Source: Actinomycetales bacterium (lineage in GTDB: Bacteria > Actinomycetota > Actinomycetes > S36-B12). From it: 6,065 nucleotides of DNA. Positions 1-6,065 of the stretch are shown piece after piece; within the stretch, counting starts at the first letter, position 1; each line of letters begins with the position of its first letter. The position numbers and the translations under genes were made by a program. The notes below the pieces were generated by a model. The model worked only from the letters and a program-made list of their open reading frames with translations, was not told where the DNA came from and did no database searches. The stretch covers positions 1 to 6,065 of the forward strand of contig JAFIHP010000285.1 in NCBI GenBank assembly GCA_017849335.1. Reading direction: 5' to 3'.

Positions 1-969
1 CGCCTCCGGCGCGGGGATCTTCAGGACCTGGCCGCTGCCCACCTTCCAGAGGTTGATCGCCGTGGTCGTCGGGTAGCCGACCGGGTATGCGACGTAGACA
101 CCACCGCCCGCGCGCGCGGCCATCGCGACGCGCTGCCCGGGATCCGCCGAGGCTGCCGACCCGTCGCGGTCGATGACGGATCCCGGCGCCTGTGTGAACG
201 ACCCCGCGAACGGGACGATCTGGCCCACCTGGATGCCCTGCTCGTTGAGGGCGCTGCTGTTGCTGTAGAACGCCGCCCACACCGCGCCGGTGGCCTGGTC
301 ACGCGCGCCCGCGCCGTCGTACGCGCAGCACCCCGGAAGGCGGAACTGCCCATCGGAGCCGTCGGGCGCGGGGTCGGACGGACTGACCCCGACGTGCCAG
401 TTGATGCCCGACGTGCTGCTCGCGCTGCCGATCCAGACCGGCGTTCCCGCATTGTCGACCACGTCGTTGCTGTAGGAGGCGTAGGCCGACCGGGTCGCGG
501 ACAGCGACCCCGCGCCGAGGTTCCAGGTCTTGCCGTCGCCGGACGTCGCGTAGTACTCCGCGCCCGAGGTGTAGGGCGCTCCGGTCGTCGTCGACTGCAG
601 CCCGCTGAAGGCGAGGAAGCGCTGGCCGTTCAGGGAGATCAGCGCCGGGTTGTGGGCGATCGCGGACCACCCGCCGAACGCCGTGGTCGCCGGCATCGTG
701 ATCTTGCCGGCGCCGTTGACCATCGCCGTCTTGTAGCTGGAGGTCGAGGACGAGTTGTCCTCCGACCACAGGATCTGCACCTCGCTGCCGAACCGGGCCA
801 TCGTCGGCTCGTCGATGTTGCCCATCTTGGGGTAGCTGTTGGCGTTGCTGTAGTTCGAGACCTGCGTCCACTTGCCGTCCGCGGCCAGCGCGGCGGGAGC
901 GACGACCAGGACGAGCGCTCCGGCCGCCGCAGCAGCGACGGTGCGGCGGGCGATCGACGACGTGCGCAT
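1..969 (-). CDS. Secreted BNR/sialidase-like beta-propeller protein, C-terminus cut by window edge
   Basis: The frame is open from an ATG at 969 to the left window edge, giving 323 residues with no stop, so the 3' end is missing. Residues 1-29 form a classical signal peptide: basic start (RTSSIARR), an Ala/Val/Leu-rich core, then APAALA before ADGKW, with likely cleavage after Ala29. The paired Arg at 8-9 is only a weak Tat match. The mature part is rich in Ser, Thr, Gly, Tyr and Trp and has short beta-strand-like blocks with alternating hydrophobics (VQILWSED, FLAFSG, VWIGSAS, VWAAFYSN, VYVAYPVG), as in beta-propellers. TSGDGKTW at 142-149 resembles an Asp-box of the sialidase/BNR superfamily. 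No complete sialidase active site (Arg triad, nucleophile Tyr/Glu) can be assigned, so enzymatic activity is not supported; a carbohydrate- or surface-binding role is inference. The only cysteines seen are the adjacent pair 214-215. ATG 969 is fixed by a strong ribosome binding site. Confidence 0.85.
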   Translation of the reverse strand, partial: MRTSSIARRTVAAAAAGALVLVVAPAALAADGKWTQVSNYSNANSYPKMGNIDEPTMARFGSEVQILWSEDNSSSTSSYKTAMVNGAGKITMPATTAFGGWSAIAHNPALISLNGQRFLAFSGLQSTTTGAPYTSGAEYYATSGDGKTWNLGAGSLSATRSAYASYSNDVVDNAGTPVWIGSASSTSGINWHVGVSPSDPAPDGSDGQFRLPGCCAYDGAGARDQATGAVWAAFYSNSSALNEQGIQVGQIVPFAGSFTQAPGSVIDRDGSAASADPGQRVAMAARAGGGVYVAYPVGYPTTTAINLWKVGSGQVLKIPAPEA

Positions 970-972
970 GGG

Positions 973-979
973 TCCTCCT
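973..979 (-). promoter_or_regulatory. Strong Shine-Dalgarno (AGGAGGA) of the secreted propeller gene
   Basis: On the minus strand AGGAGGA is followed by CCC and the ATG at 969, which puts four bases between AGGAGG and the start codon. This is a near-perfect anti-16S match and the best ribosome binding site in the window. It fixes the start of the secreted protein and suggests efficient initiation, in contrast to the coupled starts of the transporter genes. Confidence 0.8.
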
Positions 980-1009
980 GAGATTCGCGGCCCCCGGGGA
1001 CCTGGCCGG

Positions 1010-1025
1010 TCGACGGTACCGACGA
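1010..1025. repeat. 16-bp near-perfect palindrome, possible operator
   Basis: The plus strand reads TCGACGGTACCGACGA. It is symmetric around the central T/A step, with an 8-bp perfect core CGGTACCG, a single A/A mismatch in each arm, then TCG/CGA ends. It lies 41-56 nt upstream of the start codon of the secreted protein gene, where a repressor or activator site could sit. Short GC-rich palindromes also arise by chance in such DNA, so the operator reading is a hypothesis. Confidence 0.3.
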
Positions 1026-1085
1026 ACACCGCGCCTGGGAAGACCCTGTGAGCGCTGACCGGGCTACCGCGAGGATCGTGGCCGG

Positions 1086-3248
1086 TCAGCCGGATGGGAC
1101 CAGCCGCGGGTTGCTCAGCGTCGCCCGGCAGCCGACCGGTCCCTCCACGTGGACGGCGGCCAGTCCGTCCGGCCCGACCGAGACCGCGATCGACCCGCTC
1201 TCGTCCGAGCCCACCTCGACGGCGTCGTTCGCCGTCGACAGCGCGACGACCGCGTCAGCCGGGCAGAGCCCACCCGCGTCGCCGGGTGCGATCGTGACGT
1301 CGGCCGTCAGCGTCCCGGCCACCGCAGCGTCGGACGGGTTGACCACGACGAGCGTGCCGTCGGTTCCCAGAAGCTCGGCGGACACCGAGCCGGCCGTGAC
1401 GTCCGCCGGGGCGAACCCGAAGCCGAACGCGACGGTCGCCGGGTCGAGCACGCTGTCGCGCGTCCACGGCCCGGGATCGGCACGGTCGAGCGAGAACGTG
1501 ACCCAGCGGCCGCTCGACGACGCGGCGACCGCCGGTCCGAGCAGCCGCGTCAGGTCGTCGATCGGGCTCGTCGTCGGGTCGAAGGCCCGCGTGTCGACCT
1601 GCACCGCGCAGAACCCGGCGGCCTTCGCCTGGGCGACCATCGTCGGGACGTCGCGCGCGACCGACCGGTACTGCCAGTCCCCCGCCTGGCTGCCGCGCAC
1701 GCCGCCGTAGCTCCATCGCGGATGGTCGGCGAACAGGTAGGGAAGCAGCGGGTCGTAGGTCCGCGTGCCGTCGCCCGGGATCCCCTCCGGGTACAGGTAG
1801 GCCGGGACGGTCAGGACGCCGCAGCCGACCGGAAGCGCGGCATCGAGCGCGGTCCCGTAGTCCCTGAGCTCGACGGTCTCCGCGGCCGCCGCGGTGCGGT
1901 CGAACGGCGCGCCCATGGAGACGACGTCGAGCAGGGTCACCACGGCGACCAGGACGCTGGCGCCGAGGAGGACGGCGCGCGGTCGCCGGCTGCGTCGCCA
2001 CCAGATCGTGAGGAGCAGCCCGAGCACCAGGTAGGCGATCATCACGAGGACGATCGCGAGGCGGCCCCACGACCGGATCTGGAATCCCAGGAACACCGCC
2101 CCGACCTGGCCGAAGCCGCCGACCATGAAGAACAGCAGCGACACCATGAACAGCCAGGGCCAGAACCCCAGCGACCGCACTGCCTGCCGCACGCGGCCGG
2201 CACGGGCGCCGCCGTTGGCCGCCAGCACCACGCCGCAGGCGAGGAACGTGAGGATCACCGCAACCAGGCCGACCGTCGAGTTGCGGGCGTCGGCCTCCAG
2301 CCGGCTGGCGACCGTCGGCACGAGGTTCAGGCCGGGGACCGGCCCGTCCGAGCTCCACAGGCCGGTCGTCCGCAGCAGCGTGAACAGGTCGCCGCCGTAG
2401 AAGTGCGACTCCTCGGGTGCCCGGGCCGCAGCATTTCCCCCCGGGGCGAGGGCGGTGAGCTTGTAGAGGTACGCGGCGGCGAACGAGATGAGCGTCGGCA
2501 GCAAAGCGAACCAGACGGCCCCGATCAGCGCGCGGTCCCGCCGGCCCAGGAGGACCTGAAATCCCAGCGCCACCAGCGCGATGAGGGCGACGAACACCGC
2601 GTAATAGGTGCCCGTCAGGCCGACATAGCCGGCGAGGGCGAGGCACACGAGCAGCGTGCGCCCTCGGGCCCGCTGGGGTCCGCCGAGGGCGAGATTCCAC
2701 GTGAGGACGGCGACGACGAGGACCAGCCCGACGGCGATCGTCGAGAAGTTGGCGAGGAAGGCGTGCGTGAAGCGGTCGAAGTGCCAGGGGATGAGGCTCA
2801 GCGAGAACGCGAGCACCGCAGCGAGCGGGCGCGGCATGCCGACCAGCCGGTAGAGGCCGAACGTCGCGACGACGATCAGGCCGAACGACAGCAGCAGGAA
2901 CAGGTTGGAGGCGACGAGCGGGTCGCGTGCGACCACGACCAGTGCCTTGAGGCCGGCGATGTTGAGCAGGTCCGGCGCCGGGAAGTTCGACAGGTCCTGG
3001 CCGAACGGGAACGCGAGGTCGTGGTTGGGGGAGATCCACAGGTTCGTGAGCATCGCGCGTGCGCCGGCGTACGTCGTGGTGAGGTCGAAGTAGCCCCACA
3101 CGCTGGACAGCGATCCCGGGGCACCGACGCGCCATCCCGCGACGAGGATGCTCGCGATGCCGGCGACGACGGCATAGCCCAGCTCACGCCACGGAGCCCT
3201 TGGCCAGGACGGCTCGGCCAGTCGCGGCTGTCGACCGCCGTCACCCAT
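1086..3248 (-). CDS. Polytopic membrane protein, GT-C-glycosyltransferase-like, with large extracytoplasmic C-terminal domain
   Basis: The product is 720 residues from the ATG at 3248. An in-frame TTG at 3287 would add 13 residues but has no ribosome binding site, while ATG 3248 has GGGAG four bases upstream. After an Arg-rich cytoplasmic start there is TM1 (about 24-40), then an outer loop (41-100) with FDLTT, NHDLAFPFGQDL and SNFPAPDLL. An acidic first outer loop is the layout of GT-C enzymes, which use polyprenyl-linked sugars; D55, D77 and D85 are candidate catalytic residues. About ten more hydrophobic segments follow up to residue 441. Residues 455-590 look alpha/beta (LTVPAYLYPEG, WSYGGVRGSQAGDWQ, AAGFCAVQVDT), like the outer tail of large uncharacterised bacterial membrane proteins loosely related to sugar or phosphoglycerol transferases. 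Residues 605-720 look beta-rich. The exact family is not recognised, and transferase activity is inferred from layout only. It lies 72 nt after thiQ on the same strand. Confidence 0.8.
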   Translation of the reverse strand: MGDGGRQPRLAEPSWPRAPWRELGYAVVAGIASILVAGWRVGAPGSLSSVWGYFDLTTTYAGARAMLTNLWISPNHDLAFPFGQDLSNFPAPDLLNIAGLKALVVVARDPLVASNLFLLLSFGLIVVATFGLYRLVGMPRPLAAVLAFSLSLIPWHFDRFTHAFLANFSTIAVGLVLVVAVLTWNLALGGPQRARGRTLLVCLALAGYVGLTGTYYAVFVALIALVALGFQVLLGRRDRALIGAVWFALLPTLISFAAAYLYKLTALAPGGNAAARAPEESHFYGGDLFTLLRTTGLWSSDGPVPGLNLVPTVASRLEADARNSTVGLVAVILTFLACGVVLAANGGARAGRVRQAVRSLGFWPWLFMVSLLFFMVGGFGQVGAVFLGFQIRSWGRLAIVLVMIAYLVLGLLLTIWWRRSRRPRAVLLGASVLVAVVTLLDVVSMGAPFDRTAAAAETVELRDYGTALDAALPVGCGVLTVPAYLYPEGIPGDGTRTYDPLLPYLFADHPRWSYGGVRGSQAGDWQYRSVARDVPTMVAQAKAAGFCAVQVDTRAFDPTTSPIDDLTRLLGPAVAASSSGRWVTFSLDRADPGPWTRDSVLDPATVAFGFGFAPADVTAGSVSAELLGTDGTLVVVNPSDAAVAGTLTADVTIAPGDAGGLCPADAVVALSTANDAVEVGSDESGSIAVSVGPDGLAAVHVEGPVGCRATLSNPRLVPSG

Positions 3249-3320
3249 CTCGCTCCCGACTCCGCGCGGACGAGGTGAACGTACCAAGGCCGGCCGTACC
3301 GCAGCGGCGCGACGCGTCCG
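3249..3320 (-). other. 72-nt gap between thiQ and the membrane protein gene
   Basis: The gap contains the palindrome GACGCGTC (3311-3318) directly after the thiQ stop, GGCCGGCC (3288-3295), and two direct copies of CGTACC (plus strand, 3280-3285 and 3295-3300) spaced 15 bp apart. On the minus strand TACGTT (3283 to 3278) fits a loose -10 box, but no matching -35 is visible. There is no T-tract, so no intrinsic terminator is supported. Read-through from the thi operon and a separate promoter both remain possible. GGGAG at the left end serves the ATG at 3248. Confidence 0.35.
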
Positions 3321-3965
3321 TCAGCGCGCGAGCTCGTCGATCGTCACGACCCGGTCGGCGACCGCCTCCGCCTCCGCCGCATCGTGGGTGACGTGCAGCG
3401 CCGCGACCCCGGCATCACGCAGTCGCGCAGCGACCTCGACGGCCAGCCGTCCGCGGAGCTCGGCGTCCAGCGCGCTGAAGGGCTCGTCCAGGAGGAGCAC
3501 GGACGGATCCGCGCCGAGCGCGCGGGCGAGCGCGACCCGCTGTGCCTGGCCTCCGCTGAGCTGGTCGGACCGACGTCCCTCGTACCCCGGCAGGCCGACC
3601 CAGGCGAGCAGCTCGGCCGCTCGTCGACGTGCCTGCCGACGCTCGACCCCCTGCCGACGCATGCCGTAGGCGACGTTGTCCCCGACGGACAGGTGCGCGA
3701 ACAGCAGCGGTTCCTGGAAGATCAGGCCGATCCGACGCCGGTGCACGGGCATGGTCGTGACGTCGACGGCGTCGACGAGCACCCGCCCGGACAGCGGAGC
3801 CACGACGCCGGCGATCGTCGAGAGCAGCGTCGACTTGCCGCTGCCGCTGGGCCCCAGGATGGCGAGGATCTCGCCGGGATCGACCCGCAGCGCGATCCCG
3901 CCCGCCACGACAATCCCGTCGTGCCCGACCGAGAGGTCCCGGACCTCCAGCCGCGCGGTCGTCAC
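3321..3965 (-). CDS. thiQ: Thiamine-type ABC importer ATPase subunit ThiQ
   Basis: The product is 214 residues, close to the roughly 230 of E. coli ThiQ and too short to carry an extra regulatory domain. All ABC ATPase motifs are intact: Walker A GPSGSGKS (38-45), Q-loop Gln84 in IFQEPLLF, signature LSGGQ (136-140), Walker B LLLDE (157-161), D-loop SALD (164-167) and switch His194 in HVTHD. It hydrolyses ATP on the cytoplasmic face as a homodimer to drive the permease encoded next to it. The start is the GTG at 3965, whose GTGA overlaps the ThiP stop by 4 nt, indicating translational coupling. The same frame is open far upstream inside thiP, so a naive caller could predict a 692-residue protein; the ABC domain begins only with TTARLEVRDL right after this GTG. 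Membership in the iron/thiamine/spermidine ATPase group is clear; the thiamine assignment rests on the neighbouring ThiB and ThiP. Confidence 0.92.
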   Translation of the reverse strand: MTTARLEVRDLSVGHDGIVVAGGIALRVDPGEILAILGPSGSGKSTLLSTIAGVVAPLSGRVLVDAVDVTTMPVHRRRIGLIFQEPLLFAHLSVGDNVAYGMRRQGVERRQARRRAAELLAWVGLPGYEGRRSDQLSGGQAQRVALARALGADPSVLLLDEPFSALDAELRGRLAVEVAARLRDAGVAALHVTHDAAEAEAVADRVVTIDELAR

Positions 3966-5572
3966 GCCGCCTGCCCGCGACGCAGGCCGCGCCCGAGCCG
4001 GTCGACGGCCAGGACGAGCGTGAGGGTCAGCACGACGAGCACCACCGCGAGGACGGCCGCGACTCCGACCGACTGCTCGCCGGGTCGGCCGAGGAGCCGG
4101 ACGATCTGCACCGGGACCGTCGGCGACCCCACGCGCGCGAGGAAGGACGCCGCGCCGAACTCGCCCAGCGACACCGCCGCCGCGAGTCCCGCCGACGCCA
4201 CGACCACGACCCGTAGCACCGGACCGTAGGCCGTCCAGAACGCTCGCGTCGGACCAGCGCCGAGCGTCGCGGCAACTGCGAGGATCCGGCGGTCGGTCGT
4301 CCGCAGCGCGGGCGCGACGACCGCGACGACCAGCGGGACCGCCACCAGCGCGTGGGCGATCGGTACCAGCAGCCACGTGCCGCGAAGGTCGACCGGGGGA
4401 CGGCCGAACGCGAGCAGTGTCCCGAGCCCGAGCGTCGCGGACGACACCCCCAGCGGGACCATCGCGACCAGCGCGGTCGCGCGCGCACGCCCCGGCATCA
4501 GCACGGCGACTGCGGCCAGTCCCCCGACGAGCGCGGCGACCACCGCCGTGACCGCGGCGTAGCTCAGGGACAGGCCGATCGCCGACAAGGGCGACCCGAT
4601 CCGCGTCGTGCCCGCGTCCACGCTCGACGCGGAGGTCCACCAGTCCAGGCCCCACCCGTCCGCGACGCGCAGCGACCGCAGCACCAGGGCGACGACCGGC
4701 GCGAGCACGATCGTCGCCGCGACCGCGGCGGTCGTCAGCACGGCGACCCGGGCGACGCCGGTCGCCCGGCGGAGCGGGACGGGGCGTACCCGGCGGGCGG
4801 GCGTGCGTCGACCCGCCCGAAGGCCCAGGAGCAGCACCGTCGAGACCACCAGCAGCTGGACCAGCGCTGTCGCAGCCGCACCGGGGAAGTCGAGAAGGAC
4901 CGACGTCTGCCGGAGGATCTGCGACTCCAGCGTCCGGGTGCTGGGGTCGCCGAGCACCAGCACGATGCCGAGCGAGGTGAAGCAGAAGACGAACACCACG
5001 GCCGCCGTCGACCCGATCGCCGGGCGGAGAGCCGGCCAGGTCACGTCGACGAACGCACGGGCGCGGCTCGCGCCGAGCGTCCGGGCGACGATCTCCAGGG
5101 AACCGTCGTGCTGGGCCCACTGCGCTCCGACGATCCGCACCACGACCGCGAGGTTCACGTAGGCGTGGGCGAGCACGACCAGCAGCAGCCCCTGCGGCAC
5201 CGCGCCGCCGAGGAGTGACCGCAGCGCGAGCGCGACGACGACGGTGGGCAGCACGAACGGCACCGTGACCAGGGCCTGGACGAGTGCGCGTCCACGGAAG
5301 CGGTACCGCGACACGACGTTCGCGATCGGCAGGCCGACCGCAAGGGCGAGCGCGGTGCTCATCAGTGCCTGCCCCGCCGCGAGCGCGCCGAGGCGCCACA
5401 GCGCCGGCGACTGGAGCTGCCGCGCGAAGCCGGCCGGTCCGTCGACGTCCAGCACCGTCGCGACAAGACGCCCCAGCGGATAGGCCAAGAACACCAGGAG
5501 GAACGCGACCGGGACGATCGCGGTCCAGCCCAGCCAGCGCGGTGGGCGCGTGCCGGTCGCGGCGGTGCTCAC
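3962..5572 (-). CDS. thiP: Thiamine-type ABC importer permease ThiP (fused double permease)
   Basis: The product is 536 residues, the same length I recall for E. coli ThiP, with two homologous permease halves in one chain. The first half (about 60-250) carries the EAA-loop sequence EIVARTLGASRARAF at 160-174. The second half (about 330-525) carries ILAVAATLGAGPTRAF at 430-445. These cytoplasmic loops dock onto the ATPase dimer. About twelve hydrophobic segments are visible, starting with residues 15-35, and a basic linker (251-270, RAGRRTPARRVRPVPLRR) separates the halves. It forms the channel for substrate delivered by ThiB. The start is the GTG at 5572, 4 nt after the ThiB stop; an ATG at 5580 in the same frame hits TGA after three codons (M-T-R-stop), so it cannot be the start. 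No strong ribosome binding site is present, in keeping with coupling to ThiB. Fused iron permeases (FbpB type) share this build; the neighbouring ThiB decides for thiamine. Confidence 0.92.
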   Translation of the reverse strand: MSTAATGTRPPRWLGWTAIVPVAFLLVFLAYPLGRLVATVLDVDGPAGFARQLQSPALWRLGALAAGQALMSTALALAVGLPIANVVSRYRFRGRALVQALVTVPFVLPTVVVALALRSLLGGAVPQGLLLVVLAHAYVNLAVVVRIVGAQWAQHDGSLEIVARTLGASRARAFVDVTWPALRPAIGSTAAVVFVFCFTSLGIVLVLGDPSTRTLESQILRQTSVLLDFPGAAATALVQLLVVSTVLLLGLRAGRRTPARRVRPVPLRRATGVARVAVLTTAAVAATIVLAPVVALVLRSLRVADGWGLDWWTSASSVDAGTTRIGSPLSAIGLSLSYAAVTAVVAALVGGLAAVAVLMPGRARATALVAMVPLGVSSATLGLGTLLAFGRPPVDLRGTWLLVPIAHALVAVPLVVAVVAPALRTTDRRILAVAATLGAGPTRAFWTAYGPVLRVVVVASAGLAAAVSLGEFGAASFLARVGSPTVPVQIVRLLGRPGEQSVGVAAVLAVVLVVLTLTLVLAVDRLGRGLRRGQAA

Positions 5573-5576
5573 CGCG

Positions 5577-6065
5577 TCATCGGCCCATCACGGCGCCCCA
5601 GTCGGCCAGCCAGGTCGTCAGGTTCGCGGACACGTCGGCCGCCGGGAGCTGCAGGGGGGCGTCGACCGTGGCGGCGAAGTCGGTGAACACGGGCGGCAGC
5701 GGTGTGCCCTGACGCGCCGGGAACACGAACATCGACAACGGCACGTCGGCCTGGACCGGCTCCGACAGCAGCCAGTCGACGACCACCTGGGCCGCGGCGG
5801 TGTTCTGGGCGCCCGCCAGCACGCCCGCGTACTCCACCTGCCGGTAGCACCCGTCGGTGAGGACGGACGACGAGGGACGCGTCGGCTTCGGGTCGGAGGC
5901 GTACACGATCTCCGCCGGCGGGCTGGTCGCGTAGGACACGACCATCGGCCGGTCGCCCCCGCTCACGGAGTAGTCCCCCTCGTAGGCGTCCGTCCAGGAC
6001 CCGACCACCTTGACCCCGTTGTCGCGGAGCTCCGCCCAGTAGTCCTGCCACCCGCCGTCGCCGTA
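5577..6065 (-). CDS. thiB: Thiamine ABC transporter substrate-binding protein ThiB, C-terminal part
   Basis: The frame is open from the right window edge to the TGA at 5577-5579, giving 162 residues; the N-terminal part with the signal peptide lies outside. The sequence follows the C-terminal lobe of the thiamine-binding protein ThiB/TbpA as I remember it: YGDGGWQDYW (1-10), NGVKVVGSW (16-24), GDRPMVVSYATSPPAE (37-52), DGCYRQVEYAGVL (71-83) and VDWLL followed by VPLSMFVFPAR. Trp24 and the SYATSPP strand correspond to regions that line the thiamine pocket in the E. coli protein; exact residue equivalence is from memory. The protein captures thiamine (in known homologues also its phosphates) outside the membrane and hands it to ThiP. 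The GTG coding Val20-Val21 (around 6008) is internal, not a start, because conserved sequence continues upstream to the edge. Confidence 0.92.
   Translation of the reverse strand, partial: YGDGGWQDYWAELRDNGVKVVGSWTDAYEGDYSVSGGDRPMVVSYATSPPAEIVYASDPKPTRPSSSVLTDGCYRQVEYAGVLAGAQNTAAAQVVVDWLLSEPVQADVPLSMFVFPARQGTPLPPVFTDFAATVDAPLQLPAADVSANLTTWLADWGAVMGR

Larger units (their letters stand above)
970..1085 (-). other. 116-nt intergenic leader with overlapping inverted repeats
   Basis: This is the gap between the stop of the membrane protein gene and the ATG of the secreted protein gene. It holds the ribosome binding site plus three inverted repeats: 989-1002 (14-nt palindrome, one mismatch), 999-1011 (GACC and GGTC arms around a 5-nt loop) and 1010-1025 (16-nt palindrome, one mismatch). 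I see no T-run after any stem, so none is a convincing intrinsic terminator. I could not assign clear -35/-10 boxes. The gap is long enough for the secreted gene to have its own promoter, which is inference. Confidence 0.45.

Noticed and set aside
299..981. Alternative frames on both strands over the secreted protein gene (minus 299-871, plus 394-981)
   Set aside because: They lack a signal peptide, domains and ribosome binding sites, and overlap a frame with a clear signal peptide, AGGAGG site and propeller-like composition.
1080..1094. CCGG-TCAG-CCGG hairpin at the membrane protein stop codon as a terminator
   Set aside because: The stem is only 4 bp, it overlaps the stop codon, and no T-run follows on the minus strand.
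2436..2446. C-run followed by GGGG inside the membrane protein gene as a frameshift site
   Set aside because: The hydrophobic pattern and family-like motifs continue in one frame on both sides, so there is no sign of a frameshift.
1149..3278. 709-codon open frame on the plus strand antisense to the membrane protein gene
   Set aside because: Its product is dominated by Arg, Asp, Glu, Gln and Pro with no domain or membrane segment. It mirrors the GC-rich third positions of the real gene on the other strand, which has convincing hydrophobic segments.
4352..5218. 288-codon plus-strand frame opposite thiP
   Set aside because: Arg/Asp/Gln-rich low-complexity product, fully antisense to a well-supported permease; a composition artefact.
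3966..5399. Upstream part of a 692-codon frame that runs through thiP into thiQ, suggesting a fusion protein
   Set aside because: Before GTG 3965 the translation is low-complexity Arg/Gly/Ala and lies in a shifted frame of the clearly coding thiP. The ABC domain starts only after GTG 3965.
5569..6051. 160-codon minus-strand frame overlapping thiB in another frame
   Set aside because: Arg/Gly-rich translation without motifs. The overlapping frame encodes conserved ThiB blocks such as SYATSPP.

Overview
The window is GC-rich DNA (my estimate is near 70% G+C) with the third-codon-position bias, GTG starts and long stop-free antisense frames typical of high-GC Actinomycetota. A soil-type actinobacterium is likely. 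A lineage such as Thermoleophilia is possible, but the sequence alone does not establish it. All five genes I can support lie on the minus strand, so the window reads biologically from right to left. No rRNA, tRNA, CRISPR, insertion sequence or prophage gene was seen.

Right part (about 3321-6065): an ABC importer of the thiamine (vitamin B1) type in the order thiB-thiP-thiQ. It comprises the C-terminal 162 residues of the periplasmic-type thiamine-binding protein, cut by the right window edge; a 536-residue double-length permease; and a 214-residue ATPase. ThiB and ThiP are 4 nt apart, and ThiP and ThiQ overlap by 4 nt (GTGA), so they are almost certainly one translationally coupled operon. 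The binding protein captures thiamine or its phosphates outside the membrane, the permease forms the channel, and the ATPase powers import. The upstream end of the operon, where a TPP riboswitch might be expected, lies outside the window.

Middle part (1086-3248): a 720-residue polytopic membrane protein with a GT-C-glycosyltransferase-like layout. It has about eleven hydrophobic segments, a long first outer loop rich in Asp, and a roughly 270-residue extracytoplasmic C-terminal part with four cysteines. It follows thiQ after a 72-nt gap and could be read through from the thi operon or have its own promoter. Nothing in its sequence ties it to thiamine.

Left part (1-969): the first 323 residues of a secreted sialidase/BNR-like beta-propeller protein, cut by the left window edge, with a clear signal peptide and a strong AGGAGG ribosome binding site. 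Its 116-nt upstream gap holds several overlapping inverted repeats that may be regulatory.

I do not see an obviously new defence, mobile or biosynthetic system. The points most worth a second look are the uncharacterised membrane protein with its cysteine-bearing outer domain, the vicinal-cysteine secreted propeller protein, and the palindrome cluster between them.
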